A DNA stretch of 14,096 nucleotides from Elusimicrobia bacterium RIFOXYB2_FULL_49_7 (GTDB lineage: Bacteria > Fibrobacterota > OXYB2-FULL-49-7): assembly GCA_001800515.1 (NCBI GenBank), contig MGVN01000040.1:11633-25728 (forward strand), read 5' to 3'. The notes beneath the pieces are model-generated. The model was not told where the DNA came from. It saw nothing but the letters and a program-made list of their open reading frames with translations, and ran no database searches. Every line of letters starts with the position of its first letter. The stretch's first letter is position 1. The position numbers were made by a program, and so were the translations under genes. Positions 1 to 7,501 of this stretch are shown here, in pieces.

Positions 1-1
1 C

Positions 2-541
2 TGTGCGGACAAAGGTATTGCGCTTGTTGTTGGTACCACAGGCCTTTCTGTTCCGCAGAAAGAGCAATTAATGAAGTATTCTGAAAAAACCGCTCTGGTG
101 GTTGCGCCCAATATGGGAATCGGCATCAATGTGCTGATCAGCATCATCCGAAAGGTGTCCGAAGCGCTGGGAGCATCTTACGACATCGAGGTTATTGAAG
201 CGCACCATCGCCGAAAAAAGGACGCACCCAGCGGAACCGCACTGGCATTGGCTGAAGCGGCGGCTGCGGGTCGAGGCCATGTCTTGCAGGATAAGGCGGG
301 TTATGGTCGGCAAGGCGGCGATTCGTTGCGCAAAGACGATGAGATAGGTATACACGCGATTCGCGGCGGTGATATTATCGGTGATCATACGGTCCTTTTT
401 GCCGGTTCTGGTGAAACTGTGGAAATCCGCCATTCGGTCATCACGCGCGATGTATTAGCTAAAGGGGCGGTCCGTGCCGCCCTCTTCCTGGCGAACAAGT
501 CAAAAGGCCTTTTTTCCATGCAGGATGTGTTGGGACTCTAA
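2..541 (+). CDS. dapB: 4-hydroxy-tetrahydrodipicolinate reductase, 3' part
   Basis: DapB reduces 4-hydroxy-tetrahydrodipicolinate with NAD(P)H in the cytoplasm, in the diaminopimelate/lysine pathway that feeds peptidoglycan. The window starts inside the gene. The open frame from base 2 gives 179 residues; the N-terminal Rossmann part with the dinucleotide loop is missing (family length is usually 240-270). Visible family motifs are VVGTTGLS near the start, APNMGIGINV, and the signature EAHHRRKKDAPSGTA encoded from about base 197. That signature carries the His-His pair, the catalytic Lys and the SGT substrate loop. The later GGDIIGDHTVLF and GETVEIRH segments also fit DapB. The ATG at base 71 is internal, because homology continues upstream of it. 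The next gene starts 14 bases after the stop, so the two may share a transcript. The call is secure. Confidence 0.95.
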   Translation, partial: CADKGIALVVGTTGLSVPQKEQLMKYSEKTALVVAPNMGIGINVLISIIRKVSEALGASYDIEVIEAHHRRKKDAPSGTALALAEAAAAGRGHVLQDKAGYGRQGGDSLRKDDEIGIHAIRGGDIIGDHTVLFAGSGETVEIRHSVITRDVLAKGAVRAALFLANKSKGLFSMQDVLGL

Positions 542-555
542 GGCGAAATAGCATC

Positions 556-1431
556 ATGTCAAAGCCCGTCTCGGTTGTTGTTCCCACCTTCAATCGCCTG
601 GAACCGCTGAAATGTTGTCTTGAGAGCTTGAACGCTCAAACCCTTTCCAAGGAACGCTTCGACTGGTTTGTCGTGGACGATGGTTCCACGGATGGGACTT
701 CCGACTATCTCCGTGCCAACGGTCATCCCTTTCTTTCTCAATCTCGCATGGGACCTGCACGGGCACGTAATGTGGGAGCGCAACACACGAATTCAGACAT
801 TTTGGTTTTTATCGACGATGATGCCGTGGCGGAACCTGAATGGTTGGAAACGCTTTGGGCAGCTTATCAGCAGGGGATTTGGACCGATGCGGCCGAGGGG
901 CCGGTAAGCGTGCTTGGGGAGAGGCAACCTTTAGCGCACTGGATCGATCATCCCGGTGCGGGCGGATTTCTCACCTGTAACCTTGCCGTATCTCGTCAAT
1001 GGTTCGATAGACTGGGTGGTTTTGATGAAACCTTCCCCTTTCCGGTTAATGAGGATTATGATTTTTTCCTTCGCTTGAAAGCCAAGAATGGAAAAACGGT
1101 TTTTTTGCCTGATATGCATGTCCGTCATCCGGTTTGTCGGTTGCCGTTCTTTGCTTCGCTTCGGAATTCGGGTCGTTATGCCTTTTCCCGGGTACAGGCG
1201 GACCGTCTTCTTGAAAAGCGGCACCCTTGCGGCTTTGCGTCTGTCAAGGCTGTTCCCACCGCCGCACAAAGCGAAAAGCGGCTGGCATGGGGATACTTGT
1301 TCTTTTTTTTCAACCGAGCCGGATGGAAGGCCAACTTGTTGCACCCCTTTCGTGCGCTTGGCTGGGGTCTTGTTTGTCTGATGCGACAGATCGCTTTTTT
1401 TCGGACGTGGCTGACAGGTCGACATTCATGA
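556..1431 (+). CDS. Family 2 glycosyltransferase (GT-A fold)
   Basis: This 291-residue protein should transfer a sugar from a nucleotide-sugar donor to an unknown acceptor. It opens with the GT2 start SVVVPTFNR (residues 6-14). VVDDGSTDGT (39-48) is the nucleotide-binding motif, IDDDA (86-90) supplies the DxD-type metal ligands, and NEDYDFFLR (165-173) contains the ED motif expected of the catalytic base region. There is no signal peptide. The C-terminal 50 residues are rich in aromatic and hydrophobic residues (for example GYLFFFFNRAGW), suggesting peripheral attachment to the inner membrane. The ribosome binding site is weak (AAGGCG, about 11 bases upstream). The stop overlaps the start of the following reductase gene by ATGA, which ties it to the SDR-ketosynthase-bioF-bioD run. 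It may act on a lipid or glycan unrelated to biotin. The family call is firm; acceptor and product are unknown. Confidence 0.88.
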   Translation: MSKPVSVVVPTFNRLEPLKCCLESLNAQTLSKERFDWFVVDDGSTDGTSDYLRANGHPFLSQSRMGPARARNVGAQHTNSDILVFIDDDAVAEPEWLETLWAAYQQGIWTDAAEGPVSVLGERQPLAHWIDHPGAGGFLTCNLAVSRQWFDRLGGFDETFPFPVNEDYDFFLRLKAKNGKTVFLPDMHVRHPVCRLPFFASLRNSGRYAFSRVQADRLLEKRHPCGFASVKAVPTAAQSEKRLAWGYLFFFFNRAGWKANLLHPFRALGWGLVCLMRQIAFFRTWLTGRHS

Positions 1432-2114
1432 AACGGGTGCTCATTACCGGTGGGAGCAAAGGGTTGGGACGTGCGCTTTGTCGTCTTTTTTTGGAAAAAG
1501 GATATGAAGTTATTTCCGTTTCTCGCAGTCATAACAGTATGGACGGGATAATCGCCTATTACGCGGATCTTTCCCGGTCACAGGAACGGCGCCATTTTAT
1601 CGAACAGATTGTCAGTCGGTTTTCTCGGATCGATGTACTGATTAATAATGCGGGATTGGCGTTGTCCGGTTTGTTGGCCGATTTTAACGAAATGGATTAT
1701 GAGCAAGTGATAGAAACCAATTTTTCCGCTACCCGCCACTTGACCGAAGCTTTTTTACCCCTTTTGACAAACGGAGGAAGTGTGGTTGCCATCACTTCTC
1801 GTGTGGGTCGTGAAGGCCGGGCCGGCTTATCCGGGTATGCGGTCTCCAAAGGATTGCTGATGGGCTATGTGACAGGTATCGCAGAGTCTCTTCATCAAAA
1901 AGGAGTACGTATCATCGGGGTCAATCCCGGCTTCATGCAAACGGATATGGTTCGACCGCGTCATATTGAAAAACAACGCAAGCAATCCCTTCTTGGAGCT
2001 ATCAATGCCGTAGAGACCTCCGCCCGTTTTGTCTATTGGCTTTCCGAAGCAACATGGGGAACGGGTCGCATCTTTGATTGTGACGGTAGGGAATATAAAT
2101 CATGGACAAATTAG
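1428..2114 (+). CDS. Short-chain dehydrogenase/reductase, FabG-like
   Basis: This is a classical SDR of 228 residues, probably an NADPH-dependent 3-ketoacyl reductase. TGGSKGLG (residues 7-14) is the cofactor-binding glycine motif and NNAG (73-76) the structural motif. The catalytic tetrad is complete: Asn98, Ser124, and Tyr137/Lys141 in YAVSK. VNPGFMQTDM (165-174) resembles the FabG substrate loop. Length is slightly below the FabG norm of about 245. The ATG at 1428 overlaps the glycosyltransferase stop, and homology begins exactly there, so a longer open frame upstream is not used. The stop lies 13 bases inside the downstream ketosynthase gene. Pairing with a ketosynthase and BioF/BioD suggests reduction of a 3-ketoacyl intermediate, possibly on the way to a pimeloyl chain. 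That role is inferred from neighbours; SDR substrate cannot be read from sequence. Confidence 0.88.
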   Translation: MKRVLITGGSKGLGRALCRLFLEKGYEVISVSRSHNSMDGIIAYYADLSRSQERRHFIEQIVSRFSRIDVLINNAGLALSGLLADFNEMDYEQVIETNFSATRHLTEAFLPLLTNGGSVVAITSRVGREGRAGLSGYAVSKGLLMGYVTGIAESLHQKGVRIIGVNPGFMQTDMVRPRHIEKQRKQSLLGAINAVETSARFVYWLSEATWGTGRIFDCDGREYKSWTN

Positions 2115-3217
2115 TCATTACCGGATGCGGCCTTTTGACCGGTTTCGGAACAAATCCAACCGCTACATTTCAGCGTATTTGTCAGGGAGAAAGCGTTGTT
2201 CGTCAGATTGGGCCTCATTTCGCCCCTTTTTTGGCACGCACGGATTTTTCCTGCAGCAATGATTGTCCGGAACGCTCTATCGGAATGGCGATCGCGGTGG
2301 TTTCTCAGGCATTATCTTCTAATCCCGGTTTTATACTGGATGACATGACCGCAGTGTATATGAGCTCTTCTAAAGGAGGCATGGAATCCATTGAAAACGG
2401 AGCCTTCTTTGATTGGCTTCCGGATGGTCCGGCCAGGGCGGTTGCATCTAAATGGAAGCTGCGGGCCGGGGCTTTTAATGTGGTAGCGGCTTGCGCGAGC
2501 GGACTATTCGGTTTAGCGGCTGCTTGCCGCGATATCCGTTCCGGCCGTATCTCCCGCGCTATCGTGGGTTGTACAGAAGCTTCTCTGACGTCTACCGTGC
2601 TGGCCGGTTTCTCTAAACTGGGCGTGCTTACCCGCAAAGGCATGTCGCCCTTTTGCCGGGAACGGGACGGCTTTGCACCCGGTGAAGGAGCGGCTGCTTT
2701 TTTGGTTCAAAGACAGAAAGAGGTGTTTCAATGCGGTTCAGCCTCTTTTGCCGTACCCATTTCCGGTTATGGGCTTTCCTCTTCCTTTGAACATCCGCTG
2801 CGTTTTCATCCTGAGGGGCCGGAAATCAAACAAGCCATGATGCAGGCGTTGTATATGGCTGACCTCAAGAACGATCAGATTGACGCTATTTGTTTGCATG
2901 GTACGGCCACGGAAAATAATGACACTGCCGAAACGGCTGCGGTTCGCTCGCTTTTTGGAAGGTCAACTCCCTGTTTTGCTTTGAAACCGGCTCTGGGTCA
3001 TCTTCTGGGTGCCTGTGCAGCCGTGGAAATGGCCATTTGTCTTCAGGTTCTTGCAACCGGCACCATTCCTTTGACACTCGGATTTCGGGAAGCGGATTCG
3101 AATGGGGGTCTCTTTTTGTCAGAGAAGCTCCTGAATAGGCCGGTCAGGCGGGTTTTGTCGCTGAACTTCGGTTTTGGCGGGCATGTGGGCGCGGTTATTC
3201 TGGAAAAGATCCTATGA
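2102..3217 (+). CDS. Beta-ketoacyl-ACP synthase, FabF-like (KAS I/II family)
   Basis: This 371-residue ketosynthase should carry out decarboxylative Claisen condensation of an acyl thioester with malonyl-ACP. The N-terminus (VITGCGLLTGFG) is typical of the FabB/FabF thiolase-fold family. The nucleophile is Cys131 in AACASG, His266 lies in CLHGTATENND, and His300 in KPALGHLLGA with Lys295. So the Cys-His-His triad is intact and the enzyme is probably active, unlike chain-length-factor homologues. SPFCRERDGFAPGEGA (182-197) is another KS signature. It is about 35-40 residues shorter than usual FabF; most of the loss lies before the active-site Cys (131 versus about 163). It starts 13 bases inside the reductase gene and its stop overlaps the bioF start. 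Placement between an SDR and bioF suggests a role in making the acyl substrate of BioF. Glycolipid or polyene-type lipid synthesis with the upstream glycosyltransferase is an alternative. Confidence 0.88.
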   Translation: MDKLVITGCGLLTGFGTNPTATFQRICQGESVVRQIGPHFAPFLARTDFSCSNDCPERSIGMAIAVVSQALSSNPGFILDDMTAVYMSSSKGGMESIENGAFFDWLPDGPARAVASKWKLRAGAFNVVAACASGLFGLAAACRDIRSGRISRAIVGCTEASLTSTVLAGFSKLGVLTRKGMSPFCRERDGFAPGEGAAAFLVQRQKEVFQCGSASFAVPISGYGLSSSFEHPLRFHPEGPEIKQAMMQALYMADLKNDQIDAICLHGTATENNDTAETAAVRSLFGRSTPCFALKPALGHLLGACAAVEMAICLQVLATGTIPLTLGFREADSNGGLFLSEKLLNRPVRRVLSLNFGFGGHVGAVILEKIL

Positions 3218-4365
3218 CCCAAAATGAAATGTCTCTCAAATTGGCTGCCCTTGATGTCGAGAACCGGAAACGGCGGTTAAAGGAAGTTGAAAGGTTGTCC
3301 GGCAAACAGATTACGGTTGAAGGGCAACTTGCCATCGACTTTTCCTCCAACGACTATCTCGGACTGGCCAACCATCCGGTTTTGATAGCCGCCTCAAAAC
3401 AGGCGTTGGAGAAATATGGCACCGGCAGTACCGCTTCCCGCCTCATCAGCGGTAACTCGCCTTTTTATACTGAACTTGAAGCGGCCACGGCGGCTTGGAA
3501 AGGCAAAGAGGCCGCACTGGTTTTTAATTCCGGGTATCTCCTGAATACCTCCCTGTTGCCCGTGTTATGCGGGGCAGAGGATGTTGTTTTTTGCGACCGA
3601 CTCAACCATGCCAGCCTGATTGATGGGATTAAACTCTCAGGGGCTAAATGGGTTGTCTATCCCCACTCGGATTTAGAGGCGCTTGAAAAAGCGCTCAAGA
3701 AATATGCGGCAAAAGGTAAGCGATGGATTATCACGGATTCAGTGTTCAGCATGGACGGCGATATTGCCCGGTTGCCGGAAATCGCATCTTTGGCCAGAAT
3801 TTACAAGTGCAATATATTCATTGATGAAGCGCATGCAACGGGCGTGCTGGGAGAGCAGGGGAGAGGTGCATGGAATTCAGCGGATGGGGAGGGCTTGTCT
3901 GTTTTGACCATGGGAACCTATTCCAAAGCGCTCGGTAGTCTGGGTGCCTTTATCGCCTGTACCGCCCTGGAAAAGGAATATTTTGTCAACACCTGCCGGG
4001 GGGTTATTTTTACCACAGCGTTGCCGCCTGCGGTCTTGGCTGCTTCGCGGTTTGCTGTTTTTTATGCTTCAAAGATGGAAGCGGAACGCAGCCATCTCAA
4101 AGTGATTGCAGATAAAGTGCGTTCGGCCATTAAGGCATTGGGATACGATATCGGGCAAAGTGAAACGCAGATTATTCCTGTTATTTTAGGTCAGGATGGA
4201 GCCGTCTTAGACGCATCGCGCGCCTTGCTGAAAAAGGGTTTTTTTGTTCCACCGGTCCGTTTTCCGGCAGTGGGAAAAGGGAGGGCGCGGTTACGGTTGT
4301 CGCTTTCGGCTGCCCATACTCTGAAAGAGGTGGATGCTCTCATTAAAGCCCTGGGAGAATTGTGA
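3214..4365 (+). CDS. bioF: 8-amino-7-oxononanoate synthase (alpha-oxoamine synthase)
   Basis: BioF is a PLP enzyme that condenses pimeloyl-ACP or pimeloyl-CoA with L-alanine, releasing CO2, to make 8-amino-7-oxononanoate. The 383-residue length is normal. IDFSSNDYLGLANHP (41-55) and GTGSTASRLISGN (69-81) are the N-terminal substrate region. His132 in DRLNHASLIDG stacks on the cofactor, DEAHATGVLG (204-213) holds the PLP-binding Asp and His, and Lys238 in TYSKALGS is the Schiff-base lysine. The ATG overlaps the ketosynthase stop (ATGA), and bioD overlaps its end (GTGA). Alpha-oxoamine synthases also include KBL and SPT types that use other acyl donors; adjacent bioD makes BioF by far the best reading. 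The dedicated ketosynthase next door leaves open an unusual acyl donor. Confidence 0.93.
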   Translation: MTQNEMSLKLAALDVENRKRRLKEVERLSGKQITVEGQLAIDFSSNDYLGLANHPVLIAASKQALEKYGTGSTASRLISGNSPFYTELEAATAAWKGKEAALVFNSGYLLNTSLLPVLCGAEDVVFCDRLNHASLIDGIKLSGAKWVVYPHSDLEALEKALKKYAAKGKRWIITDSVFSMDGDIARLPEIASLARIYKCNIFIDEAHATGVLGEQGRGAWNSADGEGLSVLTMGTYSKALGSLGAFIACTALEKEYFVNTCRGVIFTTALPPAVLAASRFAVFYASKMEAERSHLKVIADKVRSAIKALGYDIGQSETQIIPVILGQDGAVLDASRALLKKGFFVPPVRFPAVGKGRARLRLSLSAAHTLKEVDALIKALGEL

Positions 4366-5060
4366 ACCAAGGTCTTTTTGTCGTTGGAACCGATACGGAT
4401 GTGGGTAAGACATTGACTGTTTGCCTATTGGGTGCCTTGCTTCAGGAACGAGGAATGCCTTTTTCGGTTTTCAAGCCTGTCCAGACCGGTCTTGTACGGG
4501 AGAAATGTCCGGATTTGGAGGCGTATAAACGATTTTTTAGATTACCTGACCGAGAAGAGGATGTGATTCCTTATCGCTTTAAAGCGGCCCAAGCGCCTGC
4601 GATTGCTGCGGAAATGGAAGGGCGGTCTGTTGACATTGAAAAGCTGATGCAATCTTTTTATATTTTACAAAAGCGCCAAAAGGCCATGTTGGTTGAGGGC
4701 GTCGGCGGGGTGATGGTGCCTTTGGCCCCCGGTTTTCTGCTCATTGATTTTATTAAGCGGACAAAACTGCCGGTTTTGTTGGTGGCTCTTGCGCGCTTAG
4801 GTACTATCAATCATACGCTTCTCACGGTGGAAGCGTTGAAAAAGAGAAGGATCCCTTTAGCGGGCATTCTTCTTAATCGAACCGATGAGGTTTCTCGGAC
4901 TCTGCTGATTAAGATGGAGCGAGAGATGGTTCGGGAGGGCGAGATCGATATTTTGGGGCGGACGAACACGCTTGATTTCCGCGATCTTTCAATCCCGGAA
5001 GGAGTTCGACGAGTGAAAAGAAGATGGAATTGTCCTCAATTATTACGTTATTTTGAATGA
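4362..5060 (+). CDS. bioD: Dethiobiotin synthetase
   Basis: BioD closes the ureido ring of dethiobiotin from 7,8-diaminopelargonic acid, CO2 and ATP in the cytoplasm. The 232-residue protein shows the P-loop GTDTDVGKT (9-17), the substrate and carbamate lysine in FKPVQTG (37-43), an Asp in CPDLEAY suited to Mg binding, VEGVGGVMVPL (111-121), RLGTINHTLLT (145-155) and the nucleotide-base motif NRTD (172-175). All key residues are present. The start is a GTG at 4362 that overlaps the bioF stop; a GGGAG ribosome binding site sits a few bases upstream, and homology begins right at this codon. The preceding enzyme in the pathway, BioA, is not encoded in the window, so the aminotransferase and biotin synthase must lie elsewhere if the pathway is complete. 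Confidence 0.95.
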   Translation: MNQGLFVVGTDTDVGKTLTVCLLGALLQERGMPFSVFKPVQTGLVREKCPDLEAYKRFFRLPDREEDVIPYRFKAAQAPAIAAEMEGRSVDIEKLMQSFYILQKRQKAMLVEGVGGVMVPLAPGFLLIDFIKRTKLPVLLVALARLGTINHTLLTVEALKKRRIPLAGILLNRTDEVSRTLLIKMEREMVREGEIDILGRTNTLDFRDLSIPEGVRRVKRRWNCPQLLRYFE

Positions 5061-5071
5061 TAGGATAAATA

Positions 5072-6187
5072 ATGAAGAAAACATGTTTTTTTACAATGGC
5101 GGCGTTACTTTTACCGCTTTTTCTTTTTGCCCAGGAAGCGAAGTCGCCGGATAATGAGCCCCTTCAGGCCGGAGTAGAGATTGATTCCATTGCGTCTATT
5201 GTCCCGGTTGCGCCGGACAGCAGCGTTTTGATGACGTCTGATTCTCTTGTTCCAGATTCGGCCTCCGGCAAACAGCCCAAAATTTCCCCTAAAAGTAAAC
5301 GGAAACATAATGAGATTGTTCGTGATAAACGCAACTCGGCGGAGAACAAGACCGAGGTGATTCAGACTTATACGGGAAATGTGAATCAATTGCGTTCTCC
5401 CAAAAAGGCTTTTTTCCTTTCTTTTCTGATTCCCGGCCTCGGTGAGTATTACGCACGAGGCAGTTGGTGGCGGGTCAGCATACCGCTGGCCACGGAACTT
5501 TCCTGTTATGCGGCCTTGGGCATAATACGAAGCAATTATAATACCTTGACAAAAAAATACCAGTCCTATGCGGATGAATATTACCGTCATGATAAATTGA
5601 TGGGTTGGTACGAAGCCTTGGATACAACGACCAAAAAAAATGAACAGTTCTCTCACAAGACGACCTATGACGAGGCTTATCGGGACAAAACCAATGATTA
5701 TTATGAAATGATTGGAAAATATGACATGTTTGTTCAGGGTTGGAACGATGTCGCTCCTTATATGGACAGTGCTTACATGGCGGGTCAATATGCCACTGTG
5801 GCAAACCCGGAAGATTATACCGGGCTGACCGGTTGGGCGGTTAAGGAAGTAACAAAGGATTCCGAAGGAAACCTTGATACGACATGGTTATATTATCACG
5901 ATGCTGAAAAAAAACGGCCCCGTTATTTCGGTTTTTCCGCTAATCAAGTAAGTTATATGAGTCTCCGTGATGATGCCAATTCGATGGGCGATCGCATGCT
6001 TTATGTATTTTATGTCATGCTGGCTAACCGCATCATCAGTGCCGTGGATGCCGTTCTGGCGACCAATTCCGTAAACAAAAAGATAACGGGCAATACCCTA
6101 TCGGCTATTGAACGGATTCGAGTGCGGCCTGCGGCATTCGGGGGCTCTGAATTGACAAATGGGGCCATGCTTACCTATCATTTTTAA
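5072..6187 (+). CDS. DUF5683-like envelope protein, first of a tandem pair
   Basis: This 371-residue protein has no assigned function. It starts with a clear Sec signal peptide (basic MKKT, hydrophobic core to about residue 19, likely cut near FAQ-EA). A polar Ser/Asp/Lys-rich stretch follows to about residue 108. Then comes the recognisable core AFFLSFLIPGLGEYYARG (113-130), with a hydrophobic helix to about 152; this pattern resembles DUF5683-type proteins. A long Tyr-rich, charged middle section (155-300) is followed by a second hydrophobic segment MLYVFYVMLANRIIS (309-323). The protein ends in AMLTYHF, with terminal Phe and alternating hydrophobics as in outer-membrane strands. The PGLGE core, NRIIS segment and HF end recur in the next gene, so the two are paralogues. 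It starts 11 bases after bioD, with AGGAT upstream. Family assignment is moderate; location in the envelope is likely. Confidence 0.75.
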   Translation: MKKTCFFTMAALLLPLFLFAQEAKSPDNEPLQAGVEIDSIASIVPVAPDSSVLMTSDSLVPDSASGKQPKISPKSKRKHNEIVRDKRNSAENKTEVIQTYTGNVNQLRSPKKAFFLSFLIPGLGEYYARGSWWRVSIPLATELSCYAALGIIRSNYNTLTKKYQSYADEYYRHDKLMGWYEALDTTTKKNEQFSHKTTYDEAYRDKTNDYYEMIGKYDMFVQGWNDVAPYMDSAYMAGQYATVANPEDYTGLTGWAVKEVTKDSEGNLDTTWLYYHDAEKKRPRYFGFSANQVSYMSLRDDANSMGDRMLYVFYVMLANRIISAVDAVLATNSVNKKITGNTLSAIERIRVRPAAFGGSELTNGAMLTYHF

Positions 6188-6189
6188 TC

Positions 6190-6981
6190 ATGAGAATATT
6201 CTTTTTTCTTCTGGTTGGGTTGTTTCTGATTGTTCGGGGTACCCTGTTTTCCGCAGTACAGGAGGAGAACGGGGAGAGCGAGGCTTTTGTCATTCAGAAA
6301 CCCGCTTTTGTGGAGGATTCTTCCGCGGACTCTGAGTCTGCTGAAGAGTCCCGTGTTAGATTAAAAAGCGGTGAGGAGCTTAAACGGAAGGTCAATATAC
6401 GGGCTGCTTTTTATTCCTTGGCCGTGCCCGGCCTTGGGGAGATGGTCGTCGGACGTCCCACGCTTGGAAAAAGTTTGATGGTCTTGGACGGCCTGACCTG
6501 GATTGCGTTGGGAACCGCTTTTATTTACCGTTCCGAATTAATGGACGATCTACGCGCTTATCTTTATGCCAATGCGGGTTGCGATGGAACGCATAGTTTC
6601 AACGGGAAAACGGCCCATGATTTATCCGAGTCCGAATTAGAGCTTCCCCTCTATGCGGATTCTTCGGGATATTATGAGCGCCGGGTCTATCTGCCGTCAC
6701 GCGATTCGTATATGCAAAAAGCGGATTTTTTCTGGCGTTGGAACAGTGAGACTGCTCATCAGCGCTACTACGATATGTGGGGAAAGGCCAACCGGGTTCG
6801 TGTGGTGGGCTATTATTTTCTGGGCGCTGCGGTGATCAACCGGATCATCAGTTTTATTAATACCGGAAGGATGATTCGGAAGATGGGCGCGGAACAACCC
6901 GCTTCCGTTCCACCTGCCCTGGGATGTGTTCCGGATTATGATTTTGAGCATCCGGGATACCGGTTAGTCCTTCATTTTTAA
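6190..6981 (+). CDS. DUF5683-like envelope protein, second of a tandem pair
   Basis: This 263-residue protein of unknown function looks like a shorter paralogue of its neighbour. It has a signal peptide (hydrophobic 3-20, probable cut after FSA near residue 22), an acidic Ser/Glu-rich stretch (25-60), and the core NIRAAFYSLAVPGLGEMVVG (69-88) followed by a hydrophobic helix (about 94-113). A Tyr/Arg-rich middle and a second hydrophobic segment VVGYYFLGAAVINRIISFI (205-223) come next. The C-terminus GYRLVLHF has Phe last and hydrophobics at the third, fifth and seventh positions from the end, which matches the outer-membrane assembly signature. The start lies only 2 bases after the previous stop and has no obvious Shine-Dalgarno sequence, so translation probably depends on reinitiation from the gene before. 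The two products may work together. No enzymatic motif is visible. Confidence 0.72.
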   Translation: MRIFFFLLVGLFLIVRGTLFSAVQEENGESEAFVIQKPAFVEDSSADSESAEESRVRLKSGEELKRKVNIRAAFYSLAVPGLGEMVVGRPTLGKSLMVLDGLTWIALGTAFIYRSELMDDLRAYLYANAGCDGTHSFNGKTAHDLSESELELPLYADSSGYYERRVYLPSRDSYMQKADFFWRWNSETAHQRYYDMWGKANRVRVVGYYFLGAAVINRIISFINTGRMIRKMGAEQPASVPPALGCVPDYDFEHPGYRLVLHF

Positions 6982-7036
6982 GAATTTACTTTATCCTCTC
7001 GCGTCTCTTTTTTTATTTTACAAGCAGGTTTTCTTC

Positions 7037-7046
7037 AAAAGGAGAT
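7037..7046 (+). promoter_or_regulatory. Strong Shine-Dalgarno sequence of nrdR
   Basis: AAAAGGAGAT sits just before the ATG at 7049, one of the best ribosome binding sites in the window. It lies in a 67-base gap after the DUF5683-like pair that also holds a pyrimidine-rich tract (about 7005-7018). I could not identify convincing -35/-10 boxes or a hairpin in that gap, so a promoter here is possible but not shown. Confidence 0.75.
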
Positions 7047-7048
7047 AT

Positions 7049-7501
7049 ATGCGTTGTCCATTCTGCGGGCACCAGGAAGATAAAGTCGTAGATTCCCGTT
7101 CCAGCAAGGAAGGACGCGCCATTCGACGTCGCCGGGAATGCCTGAAGTGTGAAAAGCGTTATACCACCTACGAGTATATTGAAAATGTTGCTCTTTCCAT
7201 TGTGAAGCGGGATGGGCGTATTGAGGAATATGACCGCCAGAAATTGCGGCAGGGGATCATTACGGCCTGCAAAAAACGTCCCATTTCCATGAAGAAAATT
7301 GATTCCATTGTGGATAAGATTGAAAATGAAATACAGAATCTGTCTCAAACCGAAGTGAAGTCAGCCGTGATAGGCGAAAGCGTCATCAATGCGCTTGAAG
7401 AGTTGGATGAAGTGGCCTATGTCCGGTTCGCCTCCGTTTACCGGCAATTCAAAAGCAAGGACGAATTCCTCAAGGAATTGACGGATATGGAAAAGAAATG
7501 A
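7049..7501 (+). CDS. nrdR: Transcriptional repressor NrdR
   Basis: NrdR is the zinc- and nucleotide-binding repressor of ribonucleotide reductase genes; it senses ATP/dATP through an ATP-cone. The 150-residue length is exact for the family. The N-terminal zinc ribbon has Cys3, Cys6, Cys31 and Cys34 (CPFC and CLKC), with the conserved VVDSR and RRRRECLKCEKRYTTYE segments between and after. The ATP-cone runs from about residue 47 to 137 and includes VVKRDGR-like SIVKRDGRIEEYDRQKL and YVRFASVYRQF. The start is set by the strong ribosome binding site just upstream. Its stop overlaps the start of the next gene (ATGA), so nrdR probably leads a transcript with the permease gene. I found no NrdR-box pair upstream, so autoregulation is not supported by what I can see. 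Confidence 0.97.
   Translation: MRCPFCGHQEDKVVDSRSSKEGRAIRRRRECLKCEKRYTTYEYIENVALSIVKRDGRIEEYDRQKLRQGIITACKKRPISMKKIDSIVDKIENEIQNLSQTEVKSAVIGESVINALEELDEVAYVRFASVYRQFKSKDEFLKELTDMEKK

Noticed and set aside
931..1425. 164-codon open frame on the minus strand
   Set aside because: It is antisense to the conserved catalytic part and C-terminus of the glycosyltransferase and its product is compositionally odd; it looks like a chance open frame.
1227..1427. Upstream extension of the reductase open frame inside the glycosyltransferase gene
   Set aside because: The GT2 frame is coding here, and SDR homology (RVLITGGSKGLG) begins right at the ATG at 1428.
5111..5788. 225-codon open frame on the minus strand
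   Set aside because: It lies wholly within the plus-strand DUF5683-like gene, which has a signal peptide and a paralogue; the antisense product shows no recognisable family.
7005..7018. T-rich tract before nrdR as an intrinsic terminator
   Set aside because: I could find no stable GC-rich hairpin immediately upstream of the T run on the plus strand.
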